Assembly (NCBI GenBank): GCA_963810305.1
Contig: CAWEMY010000005.1
Coordinates: 372,001-436,000 of the forward strand
DNA: 64,000 bases
Reading direction: 5' to 3'
Source: JACDCA01 sp963810305
Lineage (GTDB): Bacteria > Acidobacteriota > Vicinamibacteria > Vicinamibacterales > 2-12-FULL-66-21
The notes under the pieces were generated by a model. That model was not told where the DNA came from. It saw only the letters and a list, made by a program, of their open reading frames with translations, and made no database searches. The position numbers were made by a program, and so were the translations under genes. Positions 8,638 to 19,045 of this stretch are shown piece by piece (positions within the stretch are counted from its first letter, which is position 1; the number at the start of each line of letters is the position of its first letter).

Positions 8638-10668
8638 TCAGTTTACATCGAAGAAGCGGGCGATGTCGTCGAGCCCGTGCGTCACCGGGGCAGGCGGGAG
8701 CGAGGCGAGGAAGCGCCGCCCGTACCCCATCGTCTTCAATCGCGGGTCGAGAACCGCCAGAACCCCGCGGTCCTGTCGATGGCGGATCAGCCGTCCGAGC
8801 CCCTGCTGCAGCGTCAGGATCGCGAGCGGGATCTGGTATTCGCCGAACGCCGATCTGCCTTCGGCATTGATCGCCTCGATCCGCGCGGCGGTGATGGGAT
8901 CTCCGGGAGACGCGAAGGGGATCTTGTCGATGATCACGCAGCTCAGCGCTTCACCGACCACATCGACACCCTGCCAGAAGCTCGACGTGGCAAGGAGGAC
9001 GGCGTTCGGTGTCGCCCGAAACGAACGGAGGAGTGCCGAACGAGGCGCTTCCCCCTGCACGAAGATTGGATAGTCGAGCTCGCGCGCGGCAACGGCGTGG
9101 ACGTCCCGCAGTGTCGCGTAGCTCGTGAAGAGTACGAAGGCCCGCCCCTGGCTGCGCCGGACGATTTCCACCACCTCGCGCGCTGCCGCCTGCCCGAACT
9201 CGCGCGTCCGCGGATCCGGCATGCGTCGCGGCAAGTAGAGGATCGCCTGCGTCTTGAAATCGAACTCGGACGGCAGGAGCAGCTCGCGCGCACGGCCGAT
9301 GCCGAGACGCCCCTTGAGGTAATCGAACGTGCCGTCGACGGCAAGCGTAGCCGACGTCAGGACGGTCGCTTTCATCCTGTCGAGCAGCAGCTCGCGAATG
9401 ATGTTGGAGACATCGATCGGCGCGGCGCGCAGAAACGTCCCGCGACCGCGTGCTTCAAGGTAATAAACGAACCCGTGATCGTCCGCGCGCAGGAGGAAGC
9501 CGATGTGATCCCTGAGCTCGACGGCTCTTCCGCCGAGTGCGACAACATCCTCCGCAACGTTGCCCGCGAGCGCGATATCCGCCTCCAGCGCCTGTAGCGC
9601 TCCCGTCAGAGCGAGGCCCTCGTCGGCGACGCGGTTCAACTGCTGCGGACGAATACGAAGACGCGTTTCTCCACCCAGGAGGTTGCCGCCCCCCGCCCCG
9701 GTCGGAGCGCCGTCGAACCGTACCATCTGCAGCGCCCCGAAGAACTCACGCGCGCGATCTCGCAGCCGGTCCACGTCTACCGCAAGCTCCTCGGCGCGCT
9801 CCGCATCGGCGATCAGGTTCGCCGCGAGCGCGCGTTCGACGTCGCGTGCCAGGTCCTCGACGCGATAGTTGCTCACCGAAATCCCGAAGTATTGAGTTGC
9901 CACGTCTTCGAGCTGATGGGCCTCGTCGACGATCGCGTAGTCGCACGACGGGATCACCTCGCCGAACGAGCTCTGACGGACGGCCGCGTCAGCGCAAAGC
10001 AGGTGGTGATTGACGATGACGATGTCGGAGGCAGCGGCCTGCTGCCGCATCCGTGTGACGAAGCAATCGGCGAACTGCGGACAGTCCGCGCCGATGCAGT
10101 TTTCGGCGCTGGCGGAGATCTCGTTCCAGAATCCCACGTCCTCGGGCAGGTCCTCGATCTCGGCGCGGTCGCCGGTCGCCGTTCCGACGCGCCATTCGTC
10201 GATCACCTTGATGTAGTTGGCGTCTTCTTTGGTCCGGAACGCCGCGCTGTCGCGGTGGCTCTCGAAACGATGGAGGCAGAGATAGTTGCTCCGTCCTTTC
10301 ATGTAGGTCGCCGTGAACTCGACGTCCAGCGATTCGCGGAGCACCGGAAGATCCTTGAAAAAAATCTGTTCCTGCAGGTTCTTCGTTCCGGTTGAGACGA
10401 GCACGCGATTGCGGCTCAGGATGGCGGGGACGAGGTAGGCCAGTGTCTTTCCGGTTCCGGTGCCGGCTTCCGCCAGCAAGACGCCTCCTTCGTCGAACAC
10501 CGTAGCGACCGCGTCGGCCATTTCGACCTGACCCTGCCGTGCCTCGAATCCGGAGAGGGCAGCGGAGATCGGACCATCCGGCGAGAGCGCTTCCGCAACG
10601 ACGTCACGCAGGCTGGACCTTCGAGGTCCGGCACCTATCCTTCGGGATAGAGGGGGAACTTCCGGCAC
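8638..10668 (-). CDS. dinG: DinG/XPD-type ATP-dependent DNA helicase
   Basis: Superfamily 2 5'-3' helicase of the XPD/DinG group. Walker A is AEAGTGTGKT near residue 75; the DEAH box occurs in YAIVDEAHQLED; the C-terminal arginine-finger motif is QGLGRLIRHRQDRG. Cysteines in NYLCLH, NCIGADC and ADCF between motifs Ia and II fit the 4Fe-4S cluster of this family. Length is 676 residues. ATG 10668 lies inside the 3' end of glyA (34-base overlap); no better in-frame start is evident, so the first few residues are uncertain. Likely co-transcribed with rpiB and glyA. Likely role: unwinding of R-loops or repair intermediates. Confidence 0.92.
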   Translation of the reverse strand: MPEVPPLSRRIGAGPRRSSLRDVVAEALSPDGPISAALSGFEARQGQVEMADAVATVFDEGGVLLAEAGTGTGKTLAYLVPAILSRNRVLVSTGTKNLQEQIFFKDLPVLRESLDVEFTATYMKGRSNYLCLHRFESHRDSAAFRTKEDANYIKVIDEWRVGTATGDRAEIEDLPEDVGFWNEISASAENCIGADCPQFADCFVTRMRQQAAASDIVIVNHHLLCADAAVRQSSFGEVIPSCDYAIVDEAHQLEDVATQYFGISVSNYRVEDLARDVERALAANLIADAERAEELAVDVDRLRDRAREFFGALQMVRFDGAPTGAGGGNLLGGETRLRIRPQQLNRVADEGLALTGALQALEADIALAGNVAEDVVALGGRAVELRDHIGFLLRADDHGFVYYLEARGRGTFLRAAPIDVSNIIRELLLDRMKATVLTSATLAVDGTFDYLKGRLGIGRARELLLPSEFDFKTQAILYLPRRMPDPRTREFGQAAAREVVEIVRRSQGRAFVLFTSYATLRDVHAVAARELDYPIFVQGEAPRSALLRSFRATPNAVLLATSSFWQGVDVVGEALSCVIIDKIPFASPGDPITAARIEAINAEGRSAFGEYQIPLAILTLQQGLGRLIRHRQDRGVLAVLDPRLKTMGYGRRFLASLPPAPVTHGLDDIARFFDVN

Positions 10669-11903
10669 AGGGCTTCGACTTCTTCGCGAATCGCTCGGAG
10701 CGCCGCCTCGTCGTCGGGGGTCGCCAGCGCGCGGGCGATCAGTCCGGCGATCGTATCCATCTCCATTTCGCCCATGCCGCGGCTGGTGATGGCAGGGGTG
10801 CCGATCCGGATGCCGCTCGCGACCATCGGCGGATTCTGATCGAAGGGGATGGCGTTCTTGTTGACCGTGATGCCGGCCTTGCCGAGCGCCGCCTCCGCGA
10901 CCTTTCCAGTTAGTCCCTTGGAGAACACGTCCACGAGCATCAGGTGGTTGTCGGTCCCTCCGCTCACCAGCCGGAACCCTGCCGCCGAGAGGTTCGTCGC
11001 AAGGCGTTTGGCATTAACGACGATCTGCTTCTGGTAGTCGGCGAAATCCGGCTCCAGCGCTTCCTTGAGGCACACGGCCTTGGCCGCGATCACGTGCATC
11101 AAGGGACCGCCCTGGATGCCAGGGAAGGTCGTGCGGTCGAGATCCTTCGCGTATTGAGCCCGGCACAAGACCATGCCGCCGCGTGGGCCGCGGAGGGTCT
11201 TGTGGGTCGTCGTGGTCACGAAATCCGAGTGCGGGACGGGACTGGGATGGATTTTCGCTGCGACCAGACCCGCGATGTGTGCCATGTCAGTGACGACCGG
11301 CGCGCCGATCGCACGGCCGACCGACCCGATGCGTGCGAAGTCGATCTCACGCGGATAGGCGCTGGCGCCGACCATGATCATCTTCGGCCGATGCTCGTGC
11401 GCGAGCCGTTCGAGTTCCTCATAGTCAATCCGTTCGTCATCCTTGCGGACGCCGTACGGAACGATCGTGTAGAACTTGCCGGAGAAGTTGAGTGGATGGC
11501 CGTGCGTGAGATGTCCGCCGTGCGCGAGGTTCATGCCGAGCACGGTGTCACCGGGTTTCAGGAGGCTGAAGTAGACCGCCATGTTCGCCTGCGCGCCAGA
11601 GTGCGGCTGAACGTTGGCGTGCTCGGCGCCGAAGAGCTCTTTCGCGCGCGCTATGGCCAGCGACTCGGCAACATCGACGAACTCACAACCACCGTAGTAC
11701 CTCTTGCCCGGGTATCCTTCGGCGTACTTGTTGGTCAGCACCGAACCCTGCGCCTCGAGCACTGCCTGGGACACGAAATTCTCGGATGCGATCAGCTCGA
11801 GACCGGAGTTCTGCCGGTGCCGCTCGTTCTCGAGGACGCCGGCAATGTCCGGATCGGTATCCGCCAGCGTTCGCCAGCGCGTTGGTGTCTCAGTTTTTGG
11901 CAC
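10635..11903 (-). CDS. glyA: Serine hydroxymethyltransferase
   Basis: PLP enzyme that interconverts serine and glycine and supplies methylene-THF. The PLP lysine is in TTTTHKTLRGPRGG. ENFVSQAVLEAQGS and NKYAEGYPGKRYYGG are further family blocks. I chose GTG 11903 (VPKTETPTRW) over the ATG at 11969: it gives 422 residues, the usual size, and a 14-base overlap with the end of rpiB instead of an 80-base one. Part of the rpiB-glyA-dinG operon; functionally it meets fchA and folC in one-carbon metabolism. Confidence 0.95.
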   Translation of the reverse strand: MPKTETPTRWRTLADTDPDIAGVLENERHRQNSGLELIASENFVSQAVLEAQGSVLTNKYAEGYPGKRYYGGCEFVDVAESLAIARAKELFGAEHANVQPHSGAQANMAVYFSLLKPGDTVLGMNLAHGGHLTHGHPLNFSGKFYTIVPYGVRKDDERIDYEELERLAHEHRPKMIMVGASAYPREIDFARIGSVGRAIGAPVVTDMAHIAGLVAAKIHPSPVPHSDFVTTTTHKTLRGPRGGMVLCRAQYAKDLDRTTFPGIQGGPLMHVIAAKAVCLKEALEPDFADYQKQIVVNAKRLATNLSAAGFRLVSGGTDNHLMLVDVFSKGLTGKVAEAALGKAGITVNKNAIPFDQNPPMVASGIRIGTPAITSRGMGEMEMDTIAGLIARALATPDDEAALRAIREEVEALCRKFPLYPEG

Positions 11904-12342
11904 GTGATTCCTCGATCTCCCGAATCTGATCCAACCGCCGTTGATGACGTCCACCCTCGAAGACCGCACTCAGCCAGAGCGTCACGATCTCGTCGGCCAG
12001 GCCCGGCGCGACGATGCGGCCGCCGATCGCGAGGACGTTGGCATCGTTGTGTTCGCGCGACATTCGCGCGGTATAGAGATCGTTGCATAACGCGGCGCGC
12101 ACACCGGCAACTTTGTTCGCCGCGATCTGTTCGCCCTGGCCGCTGCCTCCGACGACGATGCCACGCTGCGCGGAGCCCGAGGTCACCGCCCGCCCGACGT
12201 CGGCACAGATCGGCGGGTAGTCGACCGTTGCCTCGCTGTGCGTGCCGCGATCGTCGACGTCGTGGCCGAGCTTTGTCAGGACGCGGACGAGATGCTGTTT
12301 GAGGGTGAAACCGGCGTGGTCGGATCCGATCGCGATGCGCAT
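11890..12342 (-). CDS. rpiB: Ribose-5-phosphate isomerase B
   Basis: Interconverts ribose 5-phosphate and ribulose 5-phosphate. SDHAGF near the N terminus and the GGSGQGEQIAANKV block identify RpiB. The enterobacterial active-site Cys is replaced by Ser, with a Glu in GEQ, as in the mycobacterial type that uses glutamate as the base. 150 residues. A perfect TATAAT lies 9 bases before the ATG, so the message is probably almost leaderless. First gene of the operon with glyA and dinG. Confidence 0.94.
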   Translation of the reverse strand: MRIAIGSDHAGFTLKQHLVRVLTKLGHDVDDRGTHSEATVDYPPICADVGRAVTSGSAQRGIVVGGSGQGEQIAANKVAGVRAALCNDLYTARMSREHNDANVLAIGGRIVAPGLADEIVTLWLSAVFEGGRHQRRLDQIREIEESRAKN

Positions 12343-12351
12343 GACTGTGGA

Positions 12352-12357
12352 ATTATA
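12352..12357 (-). promoter_or_regulatory. TATAAT -10 box of rpiB
   Basis: A perfect consensus -10 hexamer read on the minus strand, 9 bases upstream of the rpiB ATG. The -35 region falls in the GTGCGAC repeat and has no TTGACA match. Confidence 0.6.
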
Positions 12358-12412
12358 TCCACGTGCGACGTGCGACGTGCGACGTGCGACGTGCGACGTG
12401 CGGGCGTGCGGA
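12358..12412. repeat. GTGCGAC heptamer tandem repeat
   Basis: About five near-perfect direct copies of a 7-base unit between the divergent starts of rpiB and the RlmI-like gene. The same unit appears again at 24457-24515. Confidence 0.95.
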
Positions 12413-12434
12413 CGTTCCAGCTGCGATGTGATGA

Positions 12435-13595
12435 ATGGGTGAAGTCAGAATAACCAAGCGGGGCGAGGAGCGGGTGCAGTCGGGGCACCCGTGGGTGTAC
12501 CGGTCCGACGTTGTGCAGGCGAAGGCGACGGCGGGGGAGACGGTCCGCGTGACGAGCCCGCGCGGGCGCGCGCTGGGAGACGCTCTCTACAGCGACCGCT
12601 CTGAGATCTCGATCCGCATGCTCACTCGCGGCGACGTTCGCGCCGATCGCGCGATGTGGCGCTCGCGGCTGGAACAGGCGATCCGATTTCGCCAGTCACT
12701 CGATATCGATGCCACCGCCTACCGCCTGGTTCACGGCGAGGCGGACCTGATGCCGTCTCTCATCGTCGATCGCTACGGTGACTATCTCGTCCTGCAGGCG
12801 CTCTCGCAGGGCGTCGATCGACTGCTGCCGGATATCACGTCCCTGCTCAACGAGCTGCTCTCGCCAGCCGGAATCCTGGCGCGAAACGATCCGCGCGTTC
12901 GCCTCCTCGAGGGGCTCGACCAGAGTGTTTCGGTAATCTCTGGAGAGGTCCCCCCTGTGATCGAGGTGACAGAGGGACGGATACAGTACGCGGTCGATCC
13001 GTACAGTGGACAGAAAACGGGTTTATTCCTCGACCAGCGCGAGAATCGCGTTGCCGCGGCAGCGTACGCTCGCGGGCGGGCGCTCGATGCCTTCAGTTAT
13101 AACGGCGGTTTCGCCCTGGCGCTCGCAGCGAAGTGCTCCGAAGTTATTGCGATCGACGTCTCGGAGGACGCGGTCGCGCGCATTCGCTCGAACGCGGAGC
13201 GGAACGCCATCGCTAACGTCGCTGCGAAAGCCATGAACGTGTTCGACGAGCTGCGCGAACTGGAGCGGCGGGGTGAACGGTTCGACACGATCGTCCTCGA
13301 CCCGCCGGCCTTTGCCAAGAGCAAGGCAGCGATTCCCAAGGCGTTGTCCGGCTACAAGGAAATCAATCTCCGGGCCCTGAAGCTGCTCGTGCCGGGAGGC
13401 TACCTGGTGACGTGCAGCTGCTCGTACAACGTCAGTGAAGCCGCGTTCGCCGACATCATCGCGTCGGCTGCGGTGGACGCGCGCGTCGATCTCGCCGTCG
13501 TCGAAAAACGCATGCAGGCGCGCGATCATCCGGTTTTGATGACCGTCCCCGAGACCTATTATCTGAAGTGCTTCGTCCTTAGAAAACTGGCCTAA
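12435..13595 (+). CDS. rlmI: Class I SAM-dependent 23S rRNA (cytosine-5) methyltransferase, RlmI-like
   Basis: An N-terminal PUA-like domain (RGEERVQSGHPWVYRSDV) binds RNA; a Rossmann methyltransferase domain follows, with DAFSYNGGFALALA as the SAM loop, IDVSEDAV as motif II and VLDPPAFAKSK as motif IV. The CSCSYNVSE segment carries the cysteines used by m5C methyltransferases. 386 residues, as in RlmI. By family it would methylate a cytosine of 23S rRNA; the exact position is inferred from RlmI only. It is transcribed divergently from rpiB across a heptamer repeat. Confidence 0.88.
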   Translation: MGEVRITKRGEERVQSGHPWVYRSDVVQAKATAGETVRVTSPRGRALGDALYSDRSEISIRMLTRGDVRADRAMWRSRLEQAIRFRQSLDIDATAYRLVHGEADLMPSLIVDRYGDYLVLQALSQGVDRLLPDITSLLNELLSPAGILARNDPRVRLLEGLDQSVSVISGEVPPVIEVTEGRIQYAVDPYSGQKTGLFLDQRENRVAAAAYARGRALDAFSYNGGFALALAAKCSEVIAIDVSEDAVARIRSNAERNAIANVAAKAMNVFDELRELERRGERFDTIVLDPPAFAKSKAAIPKALSGYKEINLRALKLLVPGGYLVTCSCSYNVSEAAFADIIASAAVDARVDLAVVEKRMQARDHPVLMTVPETYYLKCFVLRKLA

Positions 13596-13656
13596 ACGCC
13601 TCGCGCCCGCGCCCCGGCTGCCCGCGCCGCGCGACCCGCGATCCGCGCCGCGCGAC
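13596..13656. repeat. CGCGACC-type GC-only heptamer repeat
   Basis: Units such as CGCGCGA and CCCGCGA recur at 7-base spacing between the convergent ends of the RlmI-like gene and the ADOP permease gene. Confidence 0.7.
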
Positions 13657-16131
13657 TCATTCCTGCCGTAGGGCAGCGAGAGGGTTCAGCGCAAGGGCGC
13701 GACGAGCAGGGAGCAGACTGGCGAGTGCGGCGACGACCCCGACAACCGACAGCACGAGGCCATAGGTCGCGGGATGCGTCGGGCTGATGCCGTAGAGCAT
13801 CGATCCGAGCAGACGCGTCGCTCCCACTGAGCCGGCGAGGCCGATCGCCAGGCCGAATGCCACAACGGCGCCGTTGTCGGCCACGAGCAGTCTCAGCACC
13901 TGCCACGGCGTCGCACCGAGCGCCATCCGCACGCCGATCTCGCGTGTCCGCCGCGCCACGGTGTAGGAAACGATGCCGTAGACGCCGATCAGCGCGAGCG
14001 CGAGCGCCAGCCCCCCGCAGGTCGCGACGAGCGCCACCGTCAGCCGGTTGGCAGATAGCGCCTCGCTGAGATGATCCTCCAGTGTCACGGTCCGGAAGAC
14101 GGCGACGTCGCGGTTGATGGCCGACACCGTCCGGCGAACGGTATCCGCGACCATTGCGGCATCGGAAGACGTCCGCGCCACCACCATCAGGCGGCTGACG
14201 AATTCCTGGTCGAGAAGGTAGAAGACCACCGGCAGTGAAACGTCATCGATGTCGAGTCTTCGATCCGCTTTGACAACACCGACGATTTCCAGTTCGATAT
14301 CGCGCGAATCACGAATGCGCCGGCCCACGGCGGCGCCGTTATAGAACCGGTCGGCGAATACCTTGTTGACGATGGCTACCGGTCGACCGCCGCGATCGCT
14401 TTCCTCGAACAGACGGCCGCGCAGTGCGTTGATGCCAAGCGTGCTGAAGAAAGTGCGGCTGACGACGTTGTAATGAAACTCCCGGCCTTCGCCCGGACGC
14501 GGCACGTAACCTTCGATTCTGAAGCCCCGGCGGGATGTGCTTGCGACCGGTACGAAACGCGCCAGCGCGGCCTCTTCGACGCCCGGCGTCGCGTCGACGG
14601 CATCGATGACCGAATCGAAGTAAGGGCGCGCCGACGCCGCATTCATCGTCGCCGGCAATTCGATCGACGAGAGGACCGCCTGTTTCGTGGTGAAACCCAG
14701 ATCAGCATTGAGAGCGTTGGAGAGGCTTCGAGTGAGCAGCACTGCCGAAATCAGGAGCACAGACGCGACTGCCACCTGGCTCATCACCAGCATCTTGCGG
14801 ATGCGAACCCCGCCATGGCCTTCACCAGCCCTGGTCGCGTCGGACCGCAGGGCCGCAGCGGCCGGTGCCTTGAGACCCTGGAAGGCGGGCGCGAGACCGA
14901 ACACGATGCCGCTGAGCAGCGCCACCGCCGCCGTGAACGCAAACACCCGTGCGTCAACATGCGCGTCCAGCAGGCCCGCCTGCTCCGCCGGAAAGAACGA
15001 TGGCAGCGCGTCGGCAGTCCAGAGCGCAACGAGCAGGCCCAACGCGCCGCCGGCGGCGCCGAGGATCAGGCTCTCGGTCAGCATCTGCCGCACCAGGCGC
15101 GCGCGGCTCGCACCGAGCGCCCGCCGCACCGCCATCTCTCGCTGACGGGCCGTCGCCCGCGACAGCAGGAGGCCCGCAACGTTTGCGCAGGCAATCAGCA
15201 GCACCAGCGCAACGGCGGCCAGCATCACGCCGGAAATCATCGAGACCTGCCCCCTGAATGAGGGATCCATCCGGGTGTGGCCGAGGACCAGCATCGGACG
15301 TGGACGATCGGGGGCCGCGAGCGTGCCTCGATTGCTCTCCGGATAATCGGTTGCGAGCCTCGCCGCCACTGCATCGAGCTGCGTCTGCGCCTGCACGAGA
15401 TCGGCGCCTTTAGCCAGCCGTCCGACAATCGATATCGAGCGGCTGCCGCGGTCCGCCGGGCCGCCTCTCGCAAGAGGAGTCCACACATCGAACGCGTCCC
15501 CCAGATTCAGTCCGGTGAAATCCGCCGGCATCACACCGACGACGGTGTAGGAGGTCCCGTTGGCGGTGAGCATCGTCCCTACCGCGGCCGAATCGCCGCC
15601 GAAGTCACGCTGCCACAAGGCATGGCTGATAACTGCGACCGACGGCTGTTCCGGGGAGGTATCTGAGTGGGCGATCAACCGTCCGAGTACGGGTCGAACG
15701 CCGAGGACGGGAAAGAATTCACCCGATACGGCCATCGTGCGGACGCGCTCCGCGGTGTCACCGAAGCGGATGATGGTTGCGGCATCTTCGCGAGACGCTG
15801 CCAGTTCCGCGAATGCAGGCACCTGGGCTCGAATCGAATCGTAATCAGGAAGCGAGGAGGCCCCGTAAGGCCCGCTGCTGAAATCGCTGGTATAGACGGC
15901 CACGAGTGAACCCGGATCCCTGACCCCGGCGGGTGGACTGATCAGCAGCGCATTCACGAAACTGAATACCGTGGCATTCGCGCCGATTGCCGTCGCCAGA
16001 GTCACCAATGCGACTACGGTGAACGCCGGCACGTTCGCGAGGCCACGAAACGCGTAACGAACGTCCTGGAGTATGGTGTCCACGCGTGCGCGTCGAAGCG
16101 AGTCCCGTGCCACGGGAACATCTCGTTTCAC
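13657..16131 (-). CDS. ADOP-family ABC-type permease (MacB/FtsX-like)
   Basis: 824 residues. The N terminus (QDVRYAFRGLANVPAFTVVA, then LATAIGANATVFSFVNALL) is the mark of acidobacterial duplicated orphan permeases. It has two FtsX-like membrane modules with a GASRARLVRQMLTESLILGAAGG block after the first and REIGVRMALGATPWQVLRLL in the second, separated by large periplasmic MacB-type domains. No ATPase gene of the MacB type is adjacent, hence orphan. Members are thought to move or signal across the inner membrane; the substrate is unknown. Start is GTG 16131. The 109 bases between it and the ankyrin gene are GC-rich and hold nothing I recognise. The family is a useful phylum marker. Confidence 0.92.
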   Translation of the reverse strand: MKRDVPVARDSLRRARVDTILQDVRYAFRGLANVPAFTVVALVTLATAIGANATVFSFVNALLISPPAGVRDPGSLVAVYTSDFSSGPYGASSLPDYDSIRAQVPAFAELAASREDAATIIRFGDTAERVRTMAVSGEFFPVLGVRPVLGRLIAHSDTSPEQPSVAVISHALWQRDFGGDSAAVGTMLTANGTSYTVVGVMPADFTGLNLGDAFDVWTPLARGGPADRGSRSISIVGRLAKGADLVQAQTQLDAVAARLATDYPESNRGTLAAPDRPRPMLVLGHTRMDPSFRGQVSMISGVMLAAVALVLLIACANVAGLLLSRATARQREMAVRRALGASRARLVRQMLTESLILGAAGGALGLLVALWTADALPSFFPAEQAGLLDAHVDARVFAFTAAVALLSGIVFGLAPAFQGLKAPAAAALRSDATRAGEGHGGVRIRKMLVMSQVAVASVLLISAVLLTRSLSNALNADLGFTTKQAVLSSIELPATMNAASARPYFDSVIDAVDATPGVEEAALARFVPVASTSRRGFRIEGYVPRPGEGREFHYNVVSRTFFSTLGINALRGRLFEESDRGGRPVAIVNKVFADRFYNGAAVGRRIRDSRDIELEIVGVVKADRRLDIDDVSLPVVFYLLDQEFVSRLMVVARTSSDAAMVADTVRRTVSAINRDVAVFRTVTLEDHLSEALSANRLTVALVATCGGLALALALIGVYGIVSYTVARRTREIGVRMALGATPWQVLRLLVADNGAVVAFGLAIGLAGSVGATRLLGSMLYGISPTHPATYGLVLSVVGVVAALASLLPARRALALNPLAALRQE

Positions 16132-16240
16132 GCGCTATTACGCGTCCCGTGCGGAAGGCCGAGCCCGGAGGCACTGGGCCCGGTGTCCGCTTCCGGGAAC
16201 GGCCGTTGCGCGAATGGCCAGGCCCGGGGTTCCGCGGGTG

Positions 16241-16804
16241 TCAACTCCGCGCGGCCCCCAGTTTGGCGGCGATCGCAGTGTGACCGTGCTCGGCGGCGAT
16301 CGTAGCGGCCGTCTTGCCGTCCTCGCTGGCCAGCGACGGGTCCGCGCCGTGCTGCAGCAGCAGATCGACGAGGTCGTCCCGCCCGCCGGATGCCGCGCCC
16401 ATCAACGGTGTGTAGCCGACCTGTTGCCGGGCGTTGACGTCGGCGCCGCGAGCGAGGAGCATCGCGACAGCCTCAGGATTTCCAGCGGCGACGGCTGCGT
16501 GCAAAGGCTGGACGTTCATCGCATTGCGCGCGGCGATCCCGACCTCCGCGCCGCGATCGAGCAGGTGTTTCATGGCGTCCACCTGACCGAAGAACGCGGC
16601 AAGCCCAAGGGGCACATTGCCGTCGGCACCGAAGGCGTTGGCGAGCGCTCTGTCGCGATCCAGCAGCCGGTCGAGGGCGTCGACCCGGCCGAGTGCCGCC
16701 GCCTCCCAGACCGTGAACTCCTGTGCCGACTCGGCCAGGCGGTGTGCCTCGTCCGGCTGCCGGTTGTACAGCGCCGAGAGAATGGCTGACTTGGGATCGA
16801 GCAT
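16241..16804 (-). CDS. Ankyrin-repeat protein
   Basis: 187 residues made almost wholly of ankyrin repeats (for example QPLHAAVAAGNPEAVAMLLARGADVN as two half-repeats, then TPLMGAASGGRDDLVDLLLQHGADP). There is no signal peptide, so it is probably cytoplasmic and binds a protein partner. AGGAGG lies 5 bases before the ATG at 16804. It is divergent from marR across a perfect 8-3-8 palindrome, so it is the likely regulatory target of that repressor. No enzymatic function is visible. Confidence 0.88.
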   Translation of the reverse strand: MLDPKSAILSALYNRQPDEAHRLAESAQEFTVWEAAALGRVDALDRLLDRDRALANAFGADGNVPLGLAAFFGQVDAMKHLLDRGAEVGIAARNAMNVQPLHAAVAAGNPEAVAMLLARGADVNARQQVGYTPLMGAASGGRDDLVDLLLQHGADPSLASEDGKTAATIAAEHGHTAIAAKLGAARS

Positions 16805-16821
16805 GGTGTCCTCCTGCGATA

Positions 16822-16840
16822 TAGTTAGGAAGCCTAACTA
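16822..16840. promoter_or_regulatory. Perfect palindrome TAGTTAGG-AAG-CCTAACTA, likely MarR operator
   Basis: Two 8-base arms match perfectly around a 3-base centre. The core TTAGGaagCCTAA resembles the SlyA/MarR-type site TTAGCAAGCTAA. It ends 4 bases before the marR -10 box and lies 17 bases upstream of the ankyrin ATG, so a bound dimer would block both promoters. Confidence 0.75.
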
Positions 16841-16844
16841 AGTT

Positions 16845-16850
16845 TATACT
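16845..16850 (+). promoter_or_regulatory. TATACT -10 box of marR
   Basis: TATACT lies 6 bases before the GTG start of marR and right next to the palindrome, which would overlap the -35 position. A leaderless transcript is likely. Confidence 0.6.
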
Positions 16851-16856
16851 GCATCG

Positions 16857-17310
16857 GTGACCCGACATGCAACCCCCCGGTCCGGCAGCGACGAGGCTCT
16901 CGCCGATGCCCTGCATTCCGCCTCGATTCACCTCCTCCGCGGACTACGCAAGGCGGACGCCCTCAGCGGTGTCAGCCCGGCGCGCCTCTCAGCGCTGTCA
17001 GTCGTGGTGTTTGCCGGACCGCTGCGGATCTCCGACCTGGCGCGCGCGGAGCAGGTGAAGACCCCCACCATCACGCCCGATCGTCGCGGCGCTGGAGCGC
17101 GACGGTCTCGTCGTCCGCGAAAAAGACGAGAACGATGGGCGCGCCGCCGTGCTGCGGGCGACGGCAAAGGGGGAGAAGCTGATGGCGGAAGGCCGTGCGC
17201 GTCGGGTGGCGCGACTCACCGCGGCGCTGCGCGATCTGAGCCCGTCCGAGCGCCGGACGCTTCGCGCCGCCGCCGCCCTCATGCACCAGCTGGCGACAAG
17301 AATTCCATGA
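16857..17310 (+). CDS. MarR-family transcriptional regulator, one frameshift
   Basis: A winged-helix repressor of about 150 residues once corrected. The helix-turn-helix is LRISDLARAEQVKTPTITPIV; the wing is DGLVVREKDENDGRAAVLRAT, with the DxRxxxL-type basic wing expected for MarR. An extra C at 17076-17078 (ACG C CCG) moves the frame; after correction the protein ends HQLATRIP with TGA 17308-17310. Start GTG 16857. It probably binds the palindrome at 16822-16840 and controls itself and the divergent ankyrin gene. The ligand is unknown. Confidence 0.85.
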
Positions 17311-17365
17311 GAGGACGAACTCCGTATGGACGCTGTATAGTGACCCTTTCTGGACGCCACTCACG

Positions 17366-18960
<1,595 letters not shown>

Positions 18961-18961
<1 letters not shown>

Positions 18962-19033
18962 TTGGCGATTGCCGATTGGCGACTGTGGATTGACCGACTA
19001 GGGATTGGGGATTGGGGATTAGGGATTGGATTC
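18961..19033. repeat. ATTGGGG/ATTGGCG heptamer tandem repeat
   Basis: About ten 7-base units (ATTGGCG, ATTGCCG, ATTGGGG, ATTAGGG) follow one another from the thiC stop to 13 bases before the next gene. All are in direct orientation. Confidence 0.92.
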
Positions 19034-19045
19034 AGGAGACGTGTG

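Noticed and set aside
9537..10013. Plus-strand Arg-rich frames opposite dinG as a nucleoid protein
   Set aside because: Arg/Pro-rich translations are the usual out-of-frame product of this GC content; the dinG frame is intact with all motifs.
12358..12412. CRISPR array from evenly spaced repeats
   Set aside because: Units are 7 bases with no spacers and no cas genes nearby; this is a simple tandem repeat. The same applies to the other heptamer arrays.
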